This document shows positions 35,787 through 48,574 of a stretch of 64,000 bases of DNA, in pieces (position 1 is the first letter of the stretch; each line of letters starts with the position of its first letter). Source of the stretch: Cloeon dipterum. Taxonomy: Eukaryota > Arthropoda > Insecta > Ephemeroptera > Baetidae. A program made the translations under genes and the position numbers. The DNA is taken from contig NC_088789.1 of assembly GCF_949628265.1 (NCBI RefSeq), positions 31,613,883-31,677,882 of the forward strand. The letters run 5' to 3'. The notes under the pieces are model-generated. The model was not told where the DNA came from, searched no databases, and saw nothing but the letters and a program-made list of their open reading frames with translations.

Positions 35787-37616
35787 TCATCTTCCTCTTT
35801 TTTGAACACACCCCTCTCCCACAAGCCATTCGTATATTTCTTCATCATAGAAGTCAGCAGCAATTTGGAGTGTGGTTTTTCCTCGCCATGCCCTTTCCTT
35901 GATCAGATTTTTGTTCTTGTTGTGCACGAATTTGGCACAGTCCAGCTTTTTGGAAGCGATGCAGAAGTGAAGCAAGTTGTATCCTTTTATTTTCAAACTC
36001 AAATCGGCACCGACTTCAAGCAAAGCCTCTACAACACTTTTGTAGTTTCTTTGTTTGTTGATCAAGGCCAAATGAAGGGGAAGTAAGTCATGTACGTTGG
36101 TTCCGTTCACGTATTCACGAAGGTTCTCTCCAAATATTTTGATGATGTTTTCTCCATCGACGGAGTTCTGAGCAGCATAATGGAGGAAGTTGGCACGGGT
36201 TTTTGTGTTTAAGGCCTTGATGTCTTGGCCCTGGTCAATCAGCCACTGACACATTCTCACGTTTCCATGCCTCGCTGCGCGATGGAGAATCGTCGCTCCC
36301 TGTTCATCGATCTCATTGATGAGTTCTCCGTCTTTTCCATGCACGATTTTCGCAGCATCAAGATGGTTCCGGTTCACACAAAACTGCAGCAAATTTTGTC
36401 CTCCTATTTTGATCTTTGTGTCAGCAAATCCCTTGAACAACTCTTCTGCGTCTTTGGCACAGAAGATATTATCGACTTCATGATGTACTATTTTATAATA
36501 AAAAGCCGACCTAAAGGCCTGGCTTTGTTGATCAGCGGTGAATTCCAACCTTGAGGACAAGTATCGAATAATCTTACTAGTTTCAAGTGAATGGTTCCCT
36601 GCAACGGTTTGAAGAATCTGGTCTTTCCAGTCTTTATCCTTGAACTGGCTGACGTCAATTTCGACATCTTCCAGCAGCCACTTGCACATCTCCAGATCTC
36701 CCCACTGGCAAGCCGTTTCAAGCATGCTAAAATGACTTGGGTGATCGCTCAATATCTCAAGGCTCTTAATCTTGAACGACAATTTCGCGAATATCAACCT
36801 AATTTTCAGCATGGAAAAACGTTGAGCACTACTAATACTTTCATTTCCTGAATTGCGTTTCTGAGAGAACAAATCTTTTTGCATTCGTATTGCAAGAATT
36901 AAGTCTCTATACCGGCGGGCATCACCGATTGCTTGATCAGGACGAGCATCTTCTCCATCAATGTCGCACCCTTTTTCATAGAATAAGTAATCGATCAGAC
37001 TTAATCCGTGGACTTCGTTCAAGGCGGCGTAGTGCAGGGGAGTGGCGCCTCGAACGCTGCATTTTTCGTTGACGTCAGCGCCCTGCTCCACGAGGCGCCG
37101 ACAAACATCAACATCGAACACCCGAGCCGCGAAATGGAGAGCGGGTAAGTCACCTTTGTTCTCTTCAACGTATCTCAGCGTCAACTTTAAAAATTTTTCG
37201 TAATGATCATCATATGTTATTTCCCTCTTCTTTGACGTTTGTTGATCTGGCGCAATGAATAGATCTCCTGAAACAACCAAATTTTATTTAAAATCTATGT
37301 GTGATATTGCTGCGTATTTTATGATATGCCCAGTTTATGCAAAATATTATCACGGATTTAGTTGCTGACAAAAAATAAAAAATATCTATTGTTCCCTAAT
37401 TTCTTTCAAGTTTTTTACTACTGTCTAACATCCCGGAAGAAAATTTCTTCCTGCAACCCCTTTCCGTTTTTAATCTATTTTAAGCCCGCAGGTCAAACCA
37501 AGGCTTGTGACTGCCCATGTGGCCAAATACCAAAACCTCGAGACTTCGTTTATTGGCTATAAAAATCTATACTCACTCAACATGCTGGAAATAAGGTCTT
37601 CCTCTTTTGTGTTCAT
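35787..37616 (-). CDS. Ankyrin-repeat protein, tandem copy 2
   Basis: Exons 37616-37577 (MNTKEEDLISSML plus one base) and 37267-35787 join in phase to 506 aa. The first peptide differs from the other copies. Ankyrin repeats include LPALHFAARVFDVDVCRRLV, TPLHYAALNEVHG, SMLETACQWGDLEMCKWLL, TILHRAARHGNVRMCQWLI, LLPLHLALINKQRNYKSVVE and TTLQIAADFYDEEIYEWLV. The central segment (PDQAIGDARRYRD...FSQKRNSGNESIS) pairs with copy 4 rather than copies 1 or 3. The frame ends at EGCVQKRGR; one base out of phase the DNA continues as an open tail ending KKFLRDF, homologous to the end of copy 5. Function unknown beyond protein binding. Confidence 0.85.
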
Positions 37617-38357
37617 TTTGCTGTTTCGTCAACTGGGAACAAAAAGAATGGAATAAAAAAATTAATTGATATTTTTCATATGTTTTAGGCTCTAGCTTCC
37701 GATATAGGTTTTCCACACTTCAAACGAATAAACATTAAATTAAGAATGCACAGTAGCAGGATTGATTGTGAAATTTCAGAGCAAAGTTTCCTCAAATCGA
37801 AAGTGGTATAATATATTATAATATGCCATGTGTTGGCGGCTTGACAAAATCTTTCGCGGTTTTTTAGTGCATAAACCCGCAGCCGCATCCATTCTACCCG
37901 CAACCGCTCCACACCCTCCAGAAATGACAAAAAAACCAAGAAACTCCGCGGTGCGGTTAACCGCGGGTTTAAACCCACACATCTACACCCATGCAGGGAT
38001 CTAGTCCGTGCCTGAGACGCTCGCATACGCAGCAGCGAAGCCAATAACATTTGGGGGAGAAAATAACGACAAGGTAAACAAGCCAAGAATGCAAGGATGC
38101 AAGAAAATACAAACGTGTTTTTAGAAATAATTACAATTTTTTATTATTCCTTGTGATCTCGGAGACTAATTATTATGTTTGACGCAGTTAAAGTGTCACA
38201 GTAATTAAGGCCTGCTTTTATTAGAAGGAATTCGGATACAAGAATGTAGTGGGACGAGAAGGTTTGGGATAAAATACCTTTCTGACTAATCGATTGGATT
38301 TCAGACCGTAAAATTCTCAAGATGAACATTTAAAATGCGATTTAGTTAGAGACTTAC

Positions 38358-38457
38358 GGAGAACTGATGCTGCAACAGGCGAAAAATTATGGTTGAGAGA
38401 AGAGCGAAGCCGACGACGAGTGCACTGCTCGATGCTCTGATTGACAACAAGCTGAAG
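38358..38457 (-). other. Candidate non-coding exon B of ankyrin copy 2
   Basis: Bounded by TGTTGCAG|CTTCAG and CC|GTAAGTC, as in units 1, 4, 6 and 7. The matching exon A donor of this unit (about 39246) reads CATAGGT instead of CGTAGGT, so leader splicing may differ here. Confidence 0.35.
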
Positions 38458-38741
38458 CTGCAACAGGAAAGCCGAGAGGATCACACGCACACAAAAGCGA
38501 CCTTTTTCTGCGCTATGAAATCTGGCTGCTCCTGTACATAGCAGCTGCAGGTGTATGCGGGGAGTGGGTGTTTGTGAAAAAGAAGCCGGTAATGATTCAC
38601 GACGAATCCCTCGATTTTCAAATGAAATCTAGAAGCTTCCTGATATTTTATTTCAAATAATAATATACGCTTATTACGCTCAAACGAAAGGTCTTTGTTA
38701 GCCCTACCACGTATTCTACCCTGATGACCTTTTTTCAGGGT

Positions 38742-39012
38742 TGAGACGACCTACACCATGCAAGATATAACCTGTCATTATATGTCTGTATGTAAATGAG
38801 GAGTAGGGGCCAAGCGTATAAATAAAGCGCGCCTGCTCTGGTTATATCATCATTCTGATTCTGAGTTTTGCTACCTGATGGCCACTCTAGTCAGTCGTCC
38901 AGAGCAGGAGCTATACAGCTCAGCCAAGTTAGTTTTATTCCTAAAACAAAACCTAACTTGCAATCGGCATGGAGAAACCGACCTGCGGTTTCCTCTGTTC
39001 GTTAAACTGTTT
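38742..39012. mobile_element. Solo-LTR-like insertion with 5-bp duplication
   Basis: A 271-bp block starting TGAGACGACC interrupts a sequence continuous in the other units (TTTTTTCAGGGTACCG). It is flanked by AGGGT at 38737-38741 and 39013-39017. Inside are a TATAAATAAAG motif and GATTCTGAGTTTTGCTACC-like text, reminiscent of LTR promoter regions. The 3' end is not CA, so the LTR assignment is tentative. Confidence 0.5.
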
Positions 39013-39683
39013 AGGGTACCGGAGCAAATTTTCGCGATTTTTCCGACAGCACAGTCTCTTTTTCACCGTCGCCGTCCGTGTTTTCGTTCAAAAACAATCC
39101 ACCTACCCCCACCAAGAAGCGCAAAGTGCTTTTTTATAAACAAAGAGATGAAAATAAAAGATTAAACAGAAAAAATATTAGTGAGTGAGAAGCAGATCAA
39201 TTAAAAAAATTTAAAATAAAAAACCGTAAGAAAAAAGTGACCTATGAATTAAACTGATGGCGCGACAGGCGAATTGATATCAGCAGGGAAGTTTCAAAGA
39301 AAGAGGCGATCGCTGCTAACTGTAAAGTGTGAGTGTGAGGAGACGAGAAGAGATCTCCTCCGCCGACACTGCTGCGGAGGCGAATGCGAATGCGATGCGC
39401 GAGTAGGGCAGCTGCACGGCCCCAGCGCTCCGCCAGTTACCCTGCTAATAACAGAGAAATTCAGGGTCGCTGCCCTTTCTGCGTCTTGCAGAGCAACATT
39501 GAAGGGGCCAAGATCGTGCATGGAAAAAGCAAAAAATTTTAATTGTTCAGGAAGAAGAATTAATAAATAGCTCATGATAACCTTTTTCTTAAAAAAGAGT
39601 CGATGAAATGAATTGAAATGCTAACTCAATTAATGAAAGATAAAGGAAAGAGAAGGCAATTAACCGTTTAATTTTTAATGTGA

Positions 39684-39691
39684 CTTTTATA
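39684..39691 (-). promoter_or_regulatory. TATA-like box, promoter block 2
   Basis: TATAAAAG on the minus strand in the conserved block upstream of ankyrin copy 2. Confidence 0.4.
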
Positions 39692-39858
39692 TTGAAATAA
39701 AATGCCAGTTTATCGTTGAAAGCGGCGATTGTACAGCTTGGCTACTCAGAGGGACGAGCGGGGGAGCGAGAGAATTACCCTCTTGCTCGCGAGCCTTCAG
39801 GAGAGCGAAAGTGTGTGTGCGAGCAGGTGTTGCGCTCGCGAGAGGCCTTTATTGATAC

Positions 39859-40421
39859 TAAGGAGAGTAGAGACTAGGAGGCGACATTCGGTATCAAGCT
39901 GATACCCTACTATATGCACGCCAGCTTTATTTGCACGGTGTTAGTATGTTGCTAAGCAACGCGACTGATTCCTAGTAAACAATCAGTCTAACAATGGGTC
40001 GCAATATCGGAAATCGCAGGAAAGCCCCGAAATCTCGCGTTCGGGACGGATACAGACCTTCGGACAGTCCGATGGATCGCCAATAAGAGCAAAAGTCTTC
40101 AGGTTAGTCTGTTGTGTTTGCACACCTGGTGCACACTAGACGAAGCTTGTTTAGCTCACCTACTAACATGACTCGCGGCTGACACTTTTGCTGTTATTGG
40201 CGATCCATCCGACTGTCCGAAGGTCTGTATCCGTCCCGAACGCGAGATTTCGGGGCTTTCCTGCGATTTCCGATATTGCGACCCATTGTTAGACTGATTG
40301 TTTACTAGGAATCAGTCGCGTTGCTTAGCAACATACTAACACCGTGCAAATAAAGCTGGCGTGCATATAGTAGGGTATCAGCTTGATACCGAATGTCGCC
40401 TCCTAGTCTCTACTCTCCTTA
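39859..40421. mobile_element. 563-bp near-perfect palindromic transposon with 8-bp target duplication
   Basis: Arms 39859-40096 and 40184-40421 (238 bp each) are almost exact inverted copies, with only a few mismatches near the centre and an 87-bp spacer. Termini are TAAGGAGAGTAGAGACTAGG. Flanks are ATTGATAC at 39851-39858 and 40422-40429. Other units read TTTATTGATACCTGACTTTC without interruption, an empty site. An 8-bp duplication and TAAGG tips suggest a hAT-like non-autonomous element. The very high arm identity suggests recent activity. Confidence 0.93.
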
Positions 40422-40501
40422 ATTGATACCTGACTTTCTCCCTCCGCTCTCGCGTGTGGGCGCCCGAAAATTGACGTCACTACATATCGGTGCACACCAA
40501 T

Positions 40502-41958
40502 CCCAGGTAGCAAAAGATCTTTGATAAATATTGGGGGAGTTTTCAAATTATTTTAAAAATGTTTTCAGACATCCTTACAGGCAATATTGTTGATGGTATA
40601 GGGAAAAAATACTTTGGCAATATTTTCGAATTATTTTACAGAAATAATCGTTCAAGTTATTTTAAAGATATTTTGTAAGGAACGACTTTAAAAGATTATT
40701 TAGTAATCTCTTGGTTCGGTTCTGTTCAACATAATTTGAAAATATTTCTAATAAATATATTTAAACATTATTTTAAAAATCTTTTCAAAAGATAAATCCC
40801 AACATAATTTAAGCTAACTTAATTTATTACACTCGAGATGAAATGTTTTAAAAATGGTTTCCGCAAATATTTTGAACTGATTTTTTGGAATGATTTATTT
40901 TTTGTAGTGGGGGTATTCCTGCCCAAGTTTCCGTCTGCTGTTAACGGCTAAAAGAACGGCAGAAATAATTTTTTCAAGTTCATATTCGGATGTGACGCCG
41001 CCGATTGAGGCGCTTTTATGATGCTTGCGTGAACGGAACGCAAGGTGTGATCGCGAACTCAGAGAATTCGCACCGACGCGCGTGAATTGAAGCCATCATT
41101 CAGCATTAAAGTTAATCCAGGTAAGAATTATCAATTTGTATATTATGAATATTTAACTGAAATATCTGCATTTATGTTATGATCGTTGGATACCGGAGAA
41201 TTTTCCTGTCAGCGAGAACAAAGGGAATTCTCAGAGGAATCATCACCCGTGATTGCCAATGAGAAGCGCTTATTTGGGGGCAAAGAATTTTCGTCGGCAT
41301 CCCTGCCTTCTGTTTATGCCTGGTTGGCATCATCGGTACTTGGCTCCCAACGTTGTATTATTAGCCCTTTTTCTGTGTGAAATTTATTTGCAAATATTTA
41401 ATAAAAATTCATGAATTTTAATTACTCTTAAACTTTTGTTTCCTTTTTTGACTTCCGATAATTTGATGGTTCCGGCACATTGCTTGGAACTTGCAGCGCT
41501 TTCAATGGACTTTGCATGTCTGGCTCAACATGAATGCCATCCGGATTGGTACAAATGATGATTTGAACAAATCCTCGCTGGCATAATGTTGACTGGACAT
41601 GCACGTCCGTGAGAGCTGCAAGAACAAGCGCTGTGTCCGCCATTTTAGAGAATCCTAAAAGTAAACAAAAAGAAAATAATTTCAAAATATTGTGAAAAGA
41701 TTCTCAAACGATTTCCAAGTGATCTTCAAAGTGATTCGATTTCTGTTGAAAATTTGTTCGAAATATTGCCAAAAGATTCATAAAATATTTTTAACATATT
41801 TTGAAATGGTCTCTTTAAATATTTTTAAAACATTGAAGAAGCGTTACATTTTATCAGTTATAATGATTTGAAGAGATTTTTTTTAATACAAGAAGAAATA
41901 TTGCCAAGGAGCCGCTATTATTTTAAAAACATTATGAAGGAATATTTTGCTTACTGGG
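40502..41958. mobile_element. 1.46-kb insertion with CCCAG inverted termini
   Basis: The ends CCCAGGTAGCAAAA and (reverse complement) CCCAGTAAGCAAAATATTCC interrupt a sequence that reads GTGCACAACAATTATTAATG at the equivalent site near 57751. A 2-bp AT duplication is the most that can be seen. Subterminal parts are rich in [15 protein letters not shown] motifs in both arms. Inside are spliced-gene signals: donor CCAG|GTAAGA at about 41120, an AATAAA near 41400, and a minus-strand acceptor CTTTTAG before a short frame (41652-41428). This may be a transposon carrying a captured gene piece; the superfamily is not recognised. Confidence 0.65.
41428..41652 (-). CDS. Short hypothetical frame inside the CCCAG element
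   Basis: A minus-strand frame begins MADTALVLAALTDVHVQ about 11 bases after a good acceptor (TTTTAG|GATTC). It runs 74 codons to a stop at 41428. It has a C..C-type stretch (CQRGFVQIIIC) but no recognised domain. It could be the last exon of a captured host gene or chance. Confidence 0.2.
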   Translation of the reverse strand, partial: FSKMADTALVLAALTDVHVQSTLCQRGFVQIIICTNPDGIHVEPDMQSPLKALQVPSNVPEPSNYRKSKKETKV

Positions 41959-44750
41959 ATTATTAATGCGATCGTAATATCGTCAAATTAAACCCTCACA
42001 TCATAAAAACTGAAAAAAACTGTTACCAGATATATCTAGATTCAGTTAAATTTGTCATTTTTATGCAGTCAGTATATTTGTACTTCCTATCAATCAACAA
42101 GAGCGTATCTCAAGACAGGAGACCAAAACTGGATACAGGAATTCGGTCCTTTTCCGTTTTTTCACATGGAACCAGGAAAAAAGCAGATTGAAAATCTTAG
42201 AGTGGTTTTATTTTAAGTTTTCTAGAAATTCCACAACAAAAATTAAAAAACAGCATTTATTTAATTTTTGTTGAATAATTTGAATTACCAAATAATCTCG
42301 GGTTCTAACAATCAGAATTGAAAAACCACCCACTGTTTGACTTGTCTTGACATCCAATAAGCAGCCAAAGTATTAAGGGAATGCTTACCCCTATCCTCTT
42401 TCAACCCCATTGCTACAATTTTAATTAAAACCCGTTCCCTCTCCATATAGGGCATTAAATTTATTCAATATATTTTTCAGGAGGTGTAAAAAAGAGCAAA
42501 AAACTGGTAAGTTTGGGAATATCCCCGGGCGATACCCAGCCCTGCTTAGAGCCCTAGATTTCGAGTTGAAAAAATGGCGAAATTATAAAAATTCCTATCT
42601 TTTCGACTTAAGTAATATGGATTTTTTTTCAAAAAATCGATCTTCCTGAAATTTTATGCAAAGTAATCGGTACATGGAAATCTTCAGTGGCATTTTTACA
42701 ATGGAAGTCGCAGTTTTTAAAACATTACCCGGCTCGCTGGCGCGGCTCGCCAAAACTGGCTCCAAATTTGAGTAAAAAAGACCTTTAGCCGTCAGGATTA
42801 CAAAAAAAAAAACATTTAAAAGAATTAAGTGCGGTTTTCTTCAATTTTTAACAGTTTCCTTTTGGCAATGTTTTCACCTTATTTTTCAGGTAGGCAATTC
42901 GTAAATCTATAGTTACGCGCGGCGAAATACCTCACAAAAATTGCGCGCTGTAAATAAAATTATTGAGGGGCGCTGCGCCGCTCTCGCTCGCCTGCACGAC
43001 GTGTGTGTGTGTGTGTGTGTGCACTCGCCAGCGGGGATCATCGCACGCGTGATGTGCGCGCCGAGCAGCCCGCAGCCCGATGACGAATGAAATAAATTCG
43101 TTTTTAGAAAAGTAGAGCACTGAGCGGTTGCGGTTTTGGTACTAAAATTACGCAAAGCGCACACCACAACCGCAGATGCGGTTATAATTTTGCGGTTGCG
43201 GTGGAACCACACAAACCGCAAATCTTGAGAATCAAAATTACTTCTTTTAATATGCGACTGTTTTTTATGTTAATTAGTATTAAGTGAGGGTTCGGCAAAA
43301 TTGCAATGCGCAAAAATGCAGCATTTTTTAACAAGTCGGATTACATACCGCGATTTTTTTTTCATTTTCCAACAAGTAAATTATAAAATTAGAATTAAAA
43401 TCATTAAAAAAATATAAATTTTCAAGGGAACGATGCGAAACATCGTCCAAATGCCTTCAAGGAAGTTAGAACAATAGATGTATAACGTTGTTGTAATATC
43501 TGGGAATGGGCACTTTAAAATAATACGAAAATTAAAAAAAACTCCTTTCTTTGAATAAATTTCGTGTTTAATCTAACATCAAGCCAATCAACTATACTGC
43601 AACGTTATTGATGCAACATAAATGCAATACACGGGCTTCTTTTAGTAGACAAGTTGATTGGATCAAGAGCCACTTAAATGTGTGCTCGCAATAAAAAAAC
43701 CAGGCAAAATTTTTCAGAATGGCGTTATTTTTTTAGGATATCTTGATAATCATTTCATAAATTAATATAAATTACATTTTCCACTTTTTGAGTTCTTTGA
43801 ACGTCTAAATCTCGGGTTCTAATTATCAGAATTGCAAAAGTTTCCCACAGTTAGACTCACCTTGACCTCTGCTAAACAGCCAAATTGTTTAGGGGGAGCT
43901 TACCCTCATCCCCTTTCAACCCCATTGCTAAAATTATAATCTAAAAAATTAACATGCTCCCATTTGTATCGACTTGGCTTCAAAACATTTAAAATCATCC
44001 TAAATTCCTACTGAACCACCAACCCGTCCATTCATCCAAAACTAAACAAATGTAAATTAATAAAATTGTCCAGAGCTATCAAATTTTATTCATTTTCGAC
44101 GGGTTTAAAGTATAGGGGTGGAGGGTAAGAACCCCTAAACCCTTCAGCTGCTCAGGGAAGGTCAAGACCATTCCAATGGCTCATGATTCACGGCAGACCC
44201 CTCGATTTTCAAATTAAATAAAATCTAGAGGCTTTCTGATATTTTGTTTCAAATAATAATACGCTTATGCAAATAAACCTAGATTGCGCTCTTTACTGTT
44301 TCATCGCACAAACAGGCAAAACGCCAGTCTGGAGACTGATTTTTGGCTTTTTCGCGCACATGCAAAAATTAATTTTTGACTTTTTTTTGCGGAATTGTTG
44401 CTTTCGAAATGGAAAAGTGCATAAAAATGGTTTTCTTTTTGTTCAAAATCGACGGCTTAAAGGATTTTAAGTCACGAAGTTTCCAACAAAAGGTTAGCCC
44501 TACCACCTGATCTACCCTGACGACCTATTTCAGGGTACCGGAGCAAATTTTAGCGATTTTTCCGACGGCACAGTCTCTTTTACACCATCGCGGACCGTTT
44601 TTTCGTTCAAAAACAATCCACCTACCCCAACGAAGAAGCGCTGAGTGCTTTTTTATAAACAATAGAGACGAAAATTAAAGATTAAACAGAAAAAATATTA
44701 GTGAGTGAGAAGCAGATGAATTAAAAAAAATAAAAAACCGTAAGAAAAAA
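41959..44750. repeat. Spacer II between ankyrin copies 2 and 3
   Basis: Homologous to 49980-52500 and in part to 57740-58880 and 60690-62215. It contains two relatives of the 372-bp family (42290-42560, 43795-44180) and a block with a (GT)n tract near 43002-43021 followed by GCACTCGCCAGCGGGGATCA. It also has text shared between 43440-43780 and 51220-51530. No intact gene is seen. Confidence 0.7.
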
Positions 44751-45179
44751 GTGACCTACGAATTAAACTAATGCCGCGACAGGAGAATTGATATCAGCAG
44801 CGAAGTTTCAAGGAAAGAGGCTATAGCTGCTCATTCACTGTAAAGTGTGAGGAGAGATCGTCTTCGCCGACTGCAGCGGAGGCGAATGCGAGTGCGATGC
44901 GCAAGTAGGGCAGCTGCACGGCCCCAGCGCTCCGCCAGGTTCCCTGCTAATAACAGTTTCCTTTAAATTCAGGGTCGCTGCCCTTCAGCGTCTTGCAGAG
45001 CGACATTGCAGGGTCGAAGATCGTGCACGGAAAAGGCAAAAAATTAATAATTATTGTTCAGGAAGAAGAAATAATAAATAGGTCATGATAATCTTTTTCT
45101 TAAAAAATAGATGAAAAGAATTGAATTAATTAATGATACGAGAAAGAGAAGGCAATTAACCGTTTAATTTTTAATGTGA

Positions 45180-45187
45180 CTTTTATA
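45180..45187 (-). promoter_or_regulatory. TATA-like box, promoter block 3 (no adjacent ankyrin body)
   Basis: TATAAAAG on the minus strand in a conserved block. Downstream (leftward) comes an exon-A-like block with donor C|GTAGGT near 44757, then Spacer II rather than exon B and an ankyrin body. Confidence 0.35.
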
Positions 45188-45895
45188 TTGAAATAAAATG
45201 CCAGTTTATCGTTGAAAGCGGCGATTGTACAGCTTGGCTACTCAGAGGGACGAGCGGGGGAGCGAGAGAATTTTACCCTCTTGCTCGCGAGCCGTCAGGA
45301 GAGCGAAAGTGTGTGTGCGAGCAGGTTGTGCGCTCGCAAGAAGCCTTTATTGATACCTGACTTTCTCCCGCCGCTCTCGCGTTTGGGCGCCCAAAAATGG
45401 TTCTTTAACGCTAAATTTATTATAAAAACATCAAGTATAAAAAAGTTTTTTGTATTGAACGTATTGAAATTTTGATTTCGACTGCTCACAAAATACTCGT
45501 TATTTTTTAATGCGAGAAAGGCAAGTTAAAAAACATTTTTTATCAGAACAGTCCAATGATCTTCAAAGAAAGCAACACAGCAGGAAAGAATGAAAAATTT
45601 TCTTCGAAGCAACGCATCCATCCAATCTTTGATTCTGCGCTCAGTAGAAAAGTTAAACTTCACAGTTCAATTAGTGTCAAAAGAAAAAATAAAAATTATT
45701 AAAAATATTTTTTACATCTTTTATTAAAGTACAGTTCAACGGACAATATCGTTATGAAAAATGCCCTGTTTAATCGAAAAACGTATAGTTCCTGGTTCAA
45801 AAAAAGTAATTTGAAACTAAAAATCACGGATGAACTTCTTGGCCTCCTCACTGTAAATGAATTCAAGCACTGATTTTCCTCCGGCGGCGATTTCA

Positions 45896-47733
45896 TCATC
45901 TTCTTCTTACTTGAACACACCCCTTTTCCACAAGCCATTCGTATATTTCTTTATCATAGAAGTCAGCAGCAATTTGGAGTGTGGTTTTTCCTCTCCTTCC
46001 CCTTTCCTTGATCAGATTTTTGTTCTTGTTGTGCACGAATTTGGAACAGTCCAAATTTTTGGAAGCGATGCAGAAGTGAAGCAAGTTGTATCCTTTTATT
46101 TTAAAACTCAATTTGGCACCGACTTTAAGCAAAGCCTCTGCAACACTTTCGTAGTCTCTTTGTTTGCTCATCAAGGTGAAATGAAGGGGAAGTAAGTTAT
46201 GCACGTTGGTTTGGTTCACGTATTCACGAAGGTTCTCTCCGAATGTTTTGATGATGTTTTCTCCATCTACGGAGTTCTGAGCAGCATAATGGAGGAAGTT
46301 GGCACGGGTTTTTGTGTTTAAGGCGGTGATGTCTTGGCCCTGGTCTATCAGCCACTGACACATTTCGACGTTTCCAAACCTTGCTGCGCGATGGAGAATC
46401 GTCGCTCCCTGTTCATCGATCTCATTGATGAGTTCTCCGTCTTTTCCATGCACGATTTTCGCAGCATCAAGATGGTTCCGGTTCACACAAAACTGCAGCA
46501 AATTTTGTCCTCCTATTTTGATCTTTGTGTCGTCAAATCCCTTGAACAACTCTTCTGCGTCTTCGGCACAGAAGATATTATCGCCTTCACGATTTACTAT
46601 TTTATAATAAAAAGCCGACCTGAAGGCCTTGCTTTGTTGATCAGCGGTGAAGTCCAACCTTGAGGACAAGTATCGAATAACCTTACTAGTTTCACGTGTG
46701 CGGTTCCCTGCAACGGTTTGAAGAATGCGGTCTTTCCAGTCTTTATCCTCGAACTGGTTGACGTCAATTTTGAAACATTCCAGCGGCCACTTGCACATAT
46801 CCAGATCTCCATATTCGCACACTAATTTAAGGATGCGAAAACCAGGTCGTTCGCTCCATAGTTCATGTCTCTTATTATTGTAGACAAATCTCACGGAATC
46901 CAAGCATATATTTAAAATGGCAAATGGTAGATTACCACTATTAACTGGCTTTCCAAAAATGCGTTCCTTTAAGTGAATATGCATTTGCACTATAAGATAG
47001 TAGTTTGTAGCTCGGAGGGCATAATGGATAGCCTTCTCACGATGAGCATCTTCTACTTCAATGTCGAGACCTTTTTCAATGAAGTACTTGATCAGACTTA
47101 ATCCGTTGGTTTTGTTCATGGCGGCGTAGTGCAGGGGAGTGGCGCCTCGAGCGCTGCATTTTTCGTTCACGTCAGCGCCCTGCTCCACGAGGCGCTGACA
47201 AACGTCAACATCGCTTATCCGTGCCGCGAAATGGAGAGCGGGTAAGTCACCTTTGTTCTCTTCAATGTATCTCAGCTTGAACTTCATAAAATTTTCGTAA
47301 CGCCGATTTATTAATAGCATTTTCTTCGTCTCCTGCGAAGTTTGCGGCTCTGTCTCAATTGTTTGTTTTCCTGAAACAACCAAATTATACATATTTAAAA
47401 TTTATATCTTTGACATTGCTTCGTAATTTATGAAATGCCCAGATTAAGCAAAATCTTATCACGGCTTTGGATGCTAACAAAAAAATATCTATTGTTCCCT
47501 AATTTTTTTCAAGTTTTTTACTGTACTGTCTGTAACATCCCGGAAGTAAATTTCTTCCTGCAACACCATTGCGTTTTTTAATCTATTTTAAGCCCGCAGG
47601 TCAAACCATGGCTTGCGACTGACCATGTGGCAAAATACCAAAACCTCGAGACTTCGTATATTAGCTATAAAAATCTATACTCACTGATCGAGCTGCAAAT
47701 TTCTAGAATTTCTTCTTCCTCTTGCAGGCTCAT
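45896..47733 (-). CDS. Ankyrin-repeat protein, tandem copy 3
   Basis: Exons 47733-47685 (MSLQEEEEILEICSSI plus one base) and 47370-45896 join in phase to 507 aa. Ankyrin repeats match copies 2 and 4 in the C-terminal half (KIKIGGQNLLQFCVNRNHLD, TILHRAARFGNVEMCQWLI). The middle (RFVYNNKRHELWSERPGFRI) matches copy 5 instead, so the gene is mosaic. A repeat position reads CKWPLE where others have CKWLLE, a Pro in a helix that may weaken that repeat. The tail out of frame downstream also contains an early stop here. Poly(A) signal at about 45720-45725 (minus). Confidence 0.85.
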
Positions 47734-48474
47734 TTTGCTTTTTCGTCAACTGGGAACAAAAAGAATGGAATAAACAAATAAATTGACATTTTTCATATGT
47801 TTTAGGCTCTAGCTTCCGATATAGGTTTTCCACTCGTCAAACGAACAAACATTAAATGAAGAATGCACAGTAGCAGGATTGATTTTGAAATTTCAGAGCA
47901 AAGTTCCTTTAAATCGAAAGTATATGGTAAAATAAAATGCCATCTGTTGGCGGCTTGACAAAATCTTTCGCGGTTTTTTAGTGCATAAAACCGAAGCCGC
48001 ATCCATTCTACCCGCAACCACTCCACATTCACCAGAAATGACAAAAAACAAAACCAAGATACTCCGCGGTGCGGTAAACCGCGGGTTTAAACCCACACAT
48101 CCACACCCATGCAGGTCTCTAGTCCGTGCCTGAGACGCTCGCATACGCAGCAGCGAAGCCAATAACATTTGGGGGAGAAAATAACGAACAATGTAAACAA
48201 GCGGGGCATGCAAGGATGGAAGAAATACAAATGCGTTTTTAGAAATAATTACAATTTTAATTATTCCTTGTGATCTCCGAGACTGATTATTATGTTTGAT
48301 GCAAATTAAAGTGTCAAAGTATTTAAGGCACACTTTTAATAGAAGAAATTCGGATACGAGGATTTAGTGGGACGAGAAGGTTTGGGATAAAATACCTTTC
48401 TGACTAATTGATTGGAATTCAGACCGATTATTCTCAAGATGAATATTTAAAATGCGATTTAGTTAGAGACTTAC

Positions 48475-48574
48475 GGAGAACTGAAGCTGCTACAGGCGAG
48501 AAAATGTGATTGAGAGAAGAGCGAAGCCGACGACGTGTGCACTGCTCGATGCTCTGATTGACAGTAAGCTGAAG
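48475..48574 (-). other. Candidate non-coding exon B of ankyrin copy 3
   Basis: Bounded by TGTTGCAG|CTTCAG and CC|GTAAGTC, as in the other units. Confidence 0.35.
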
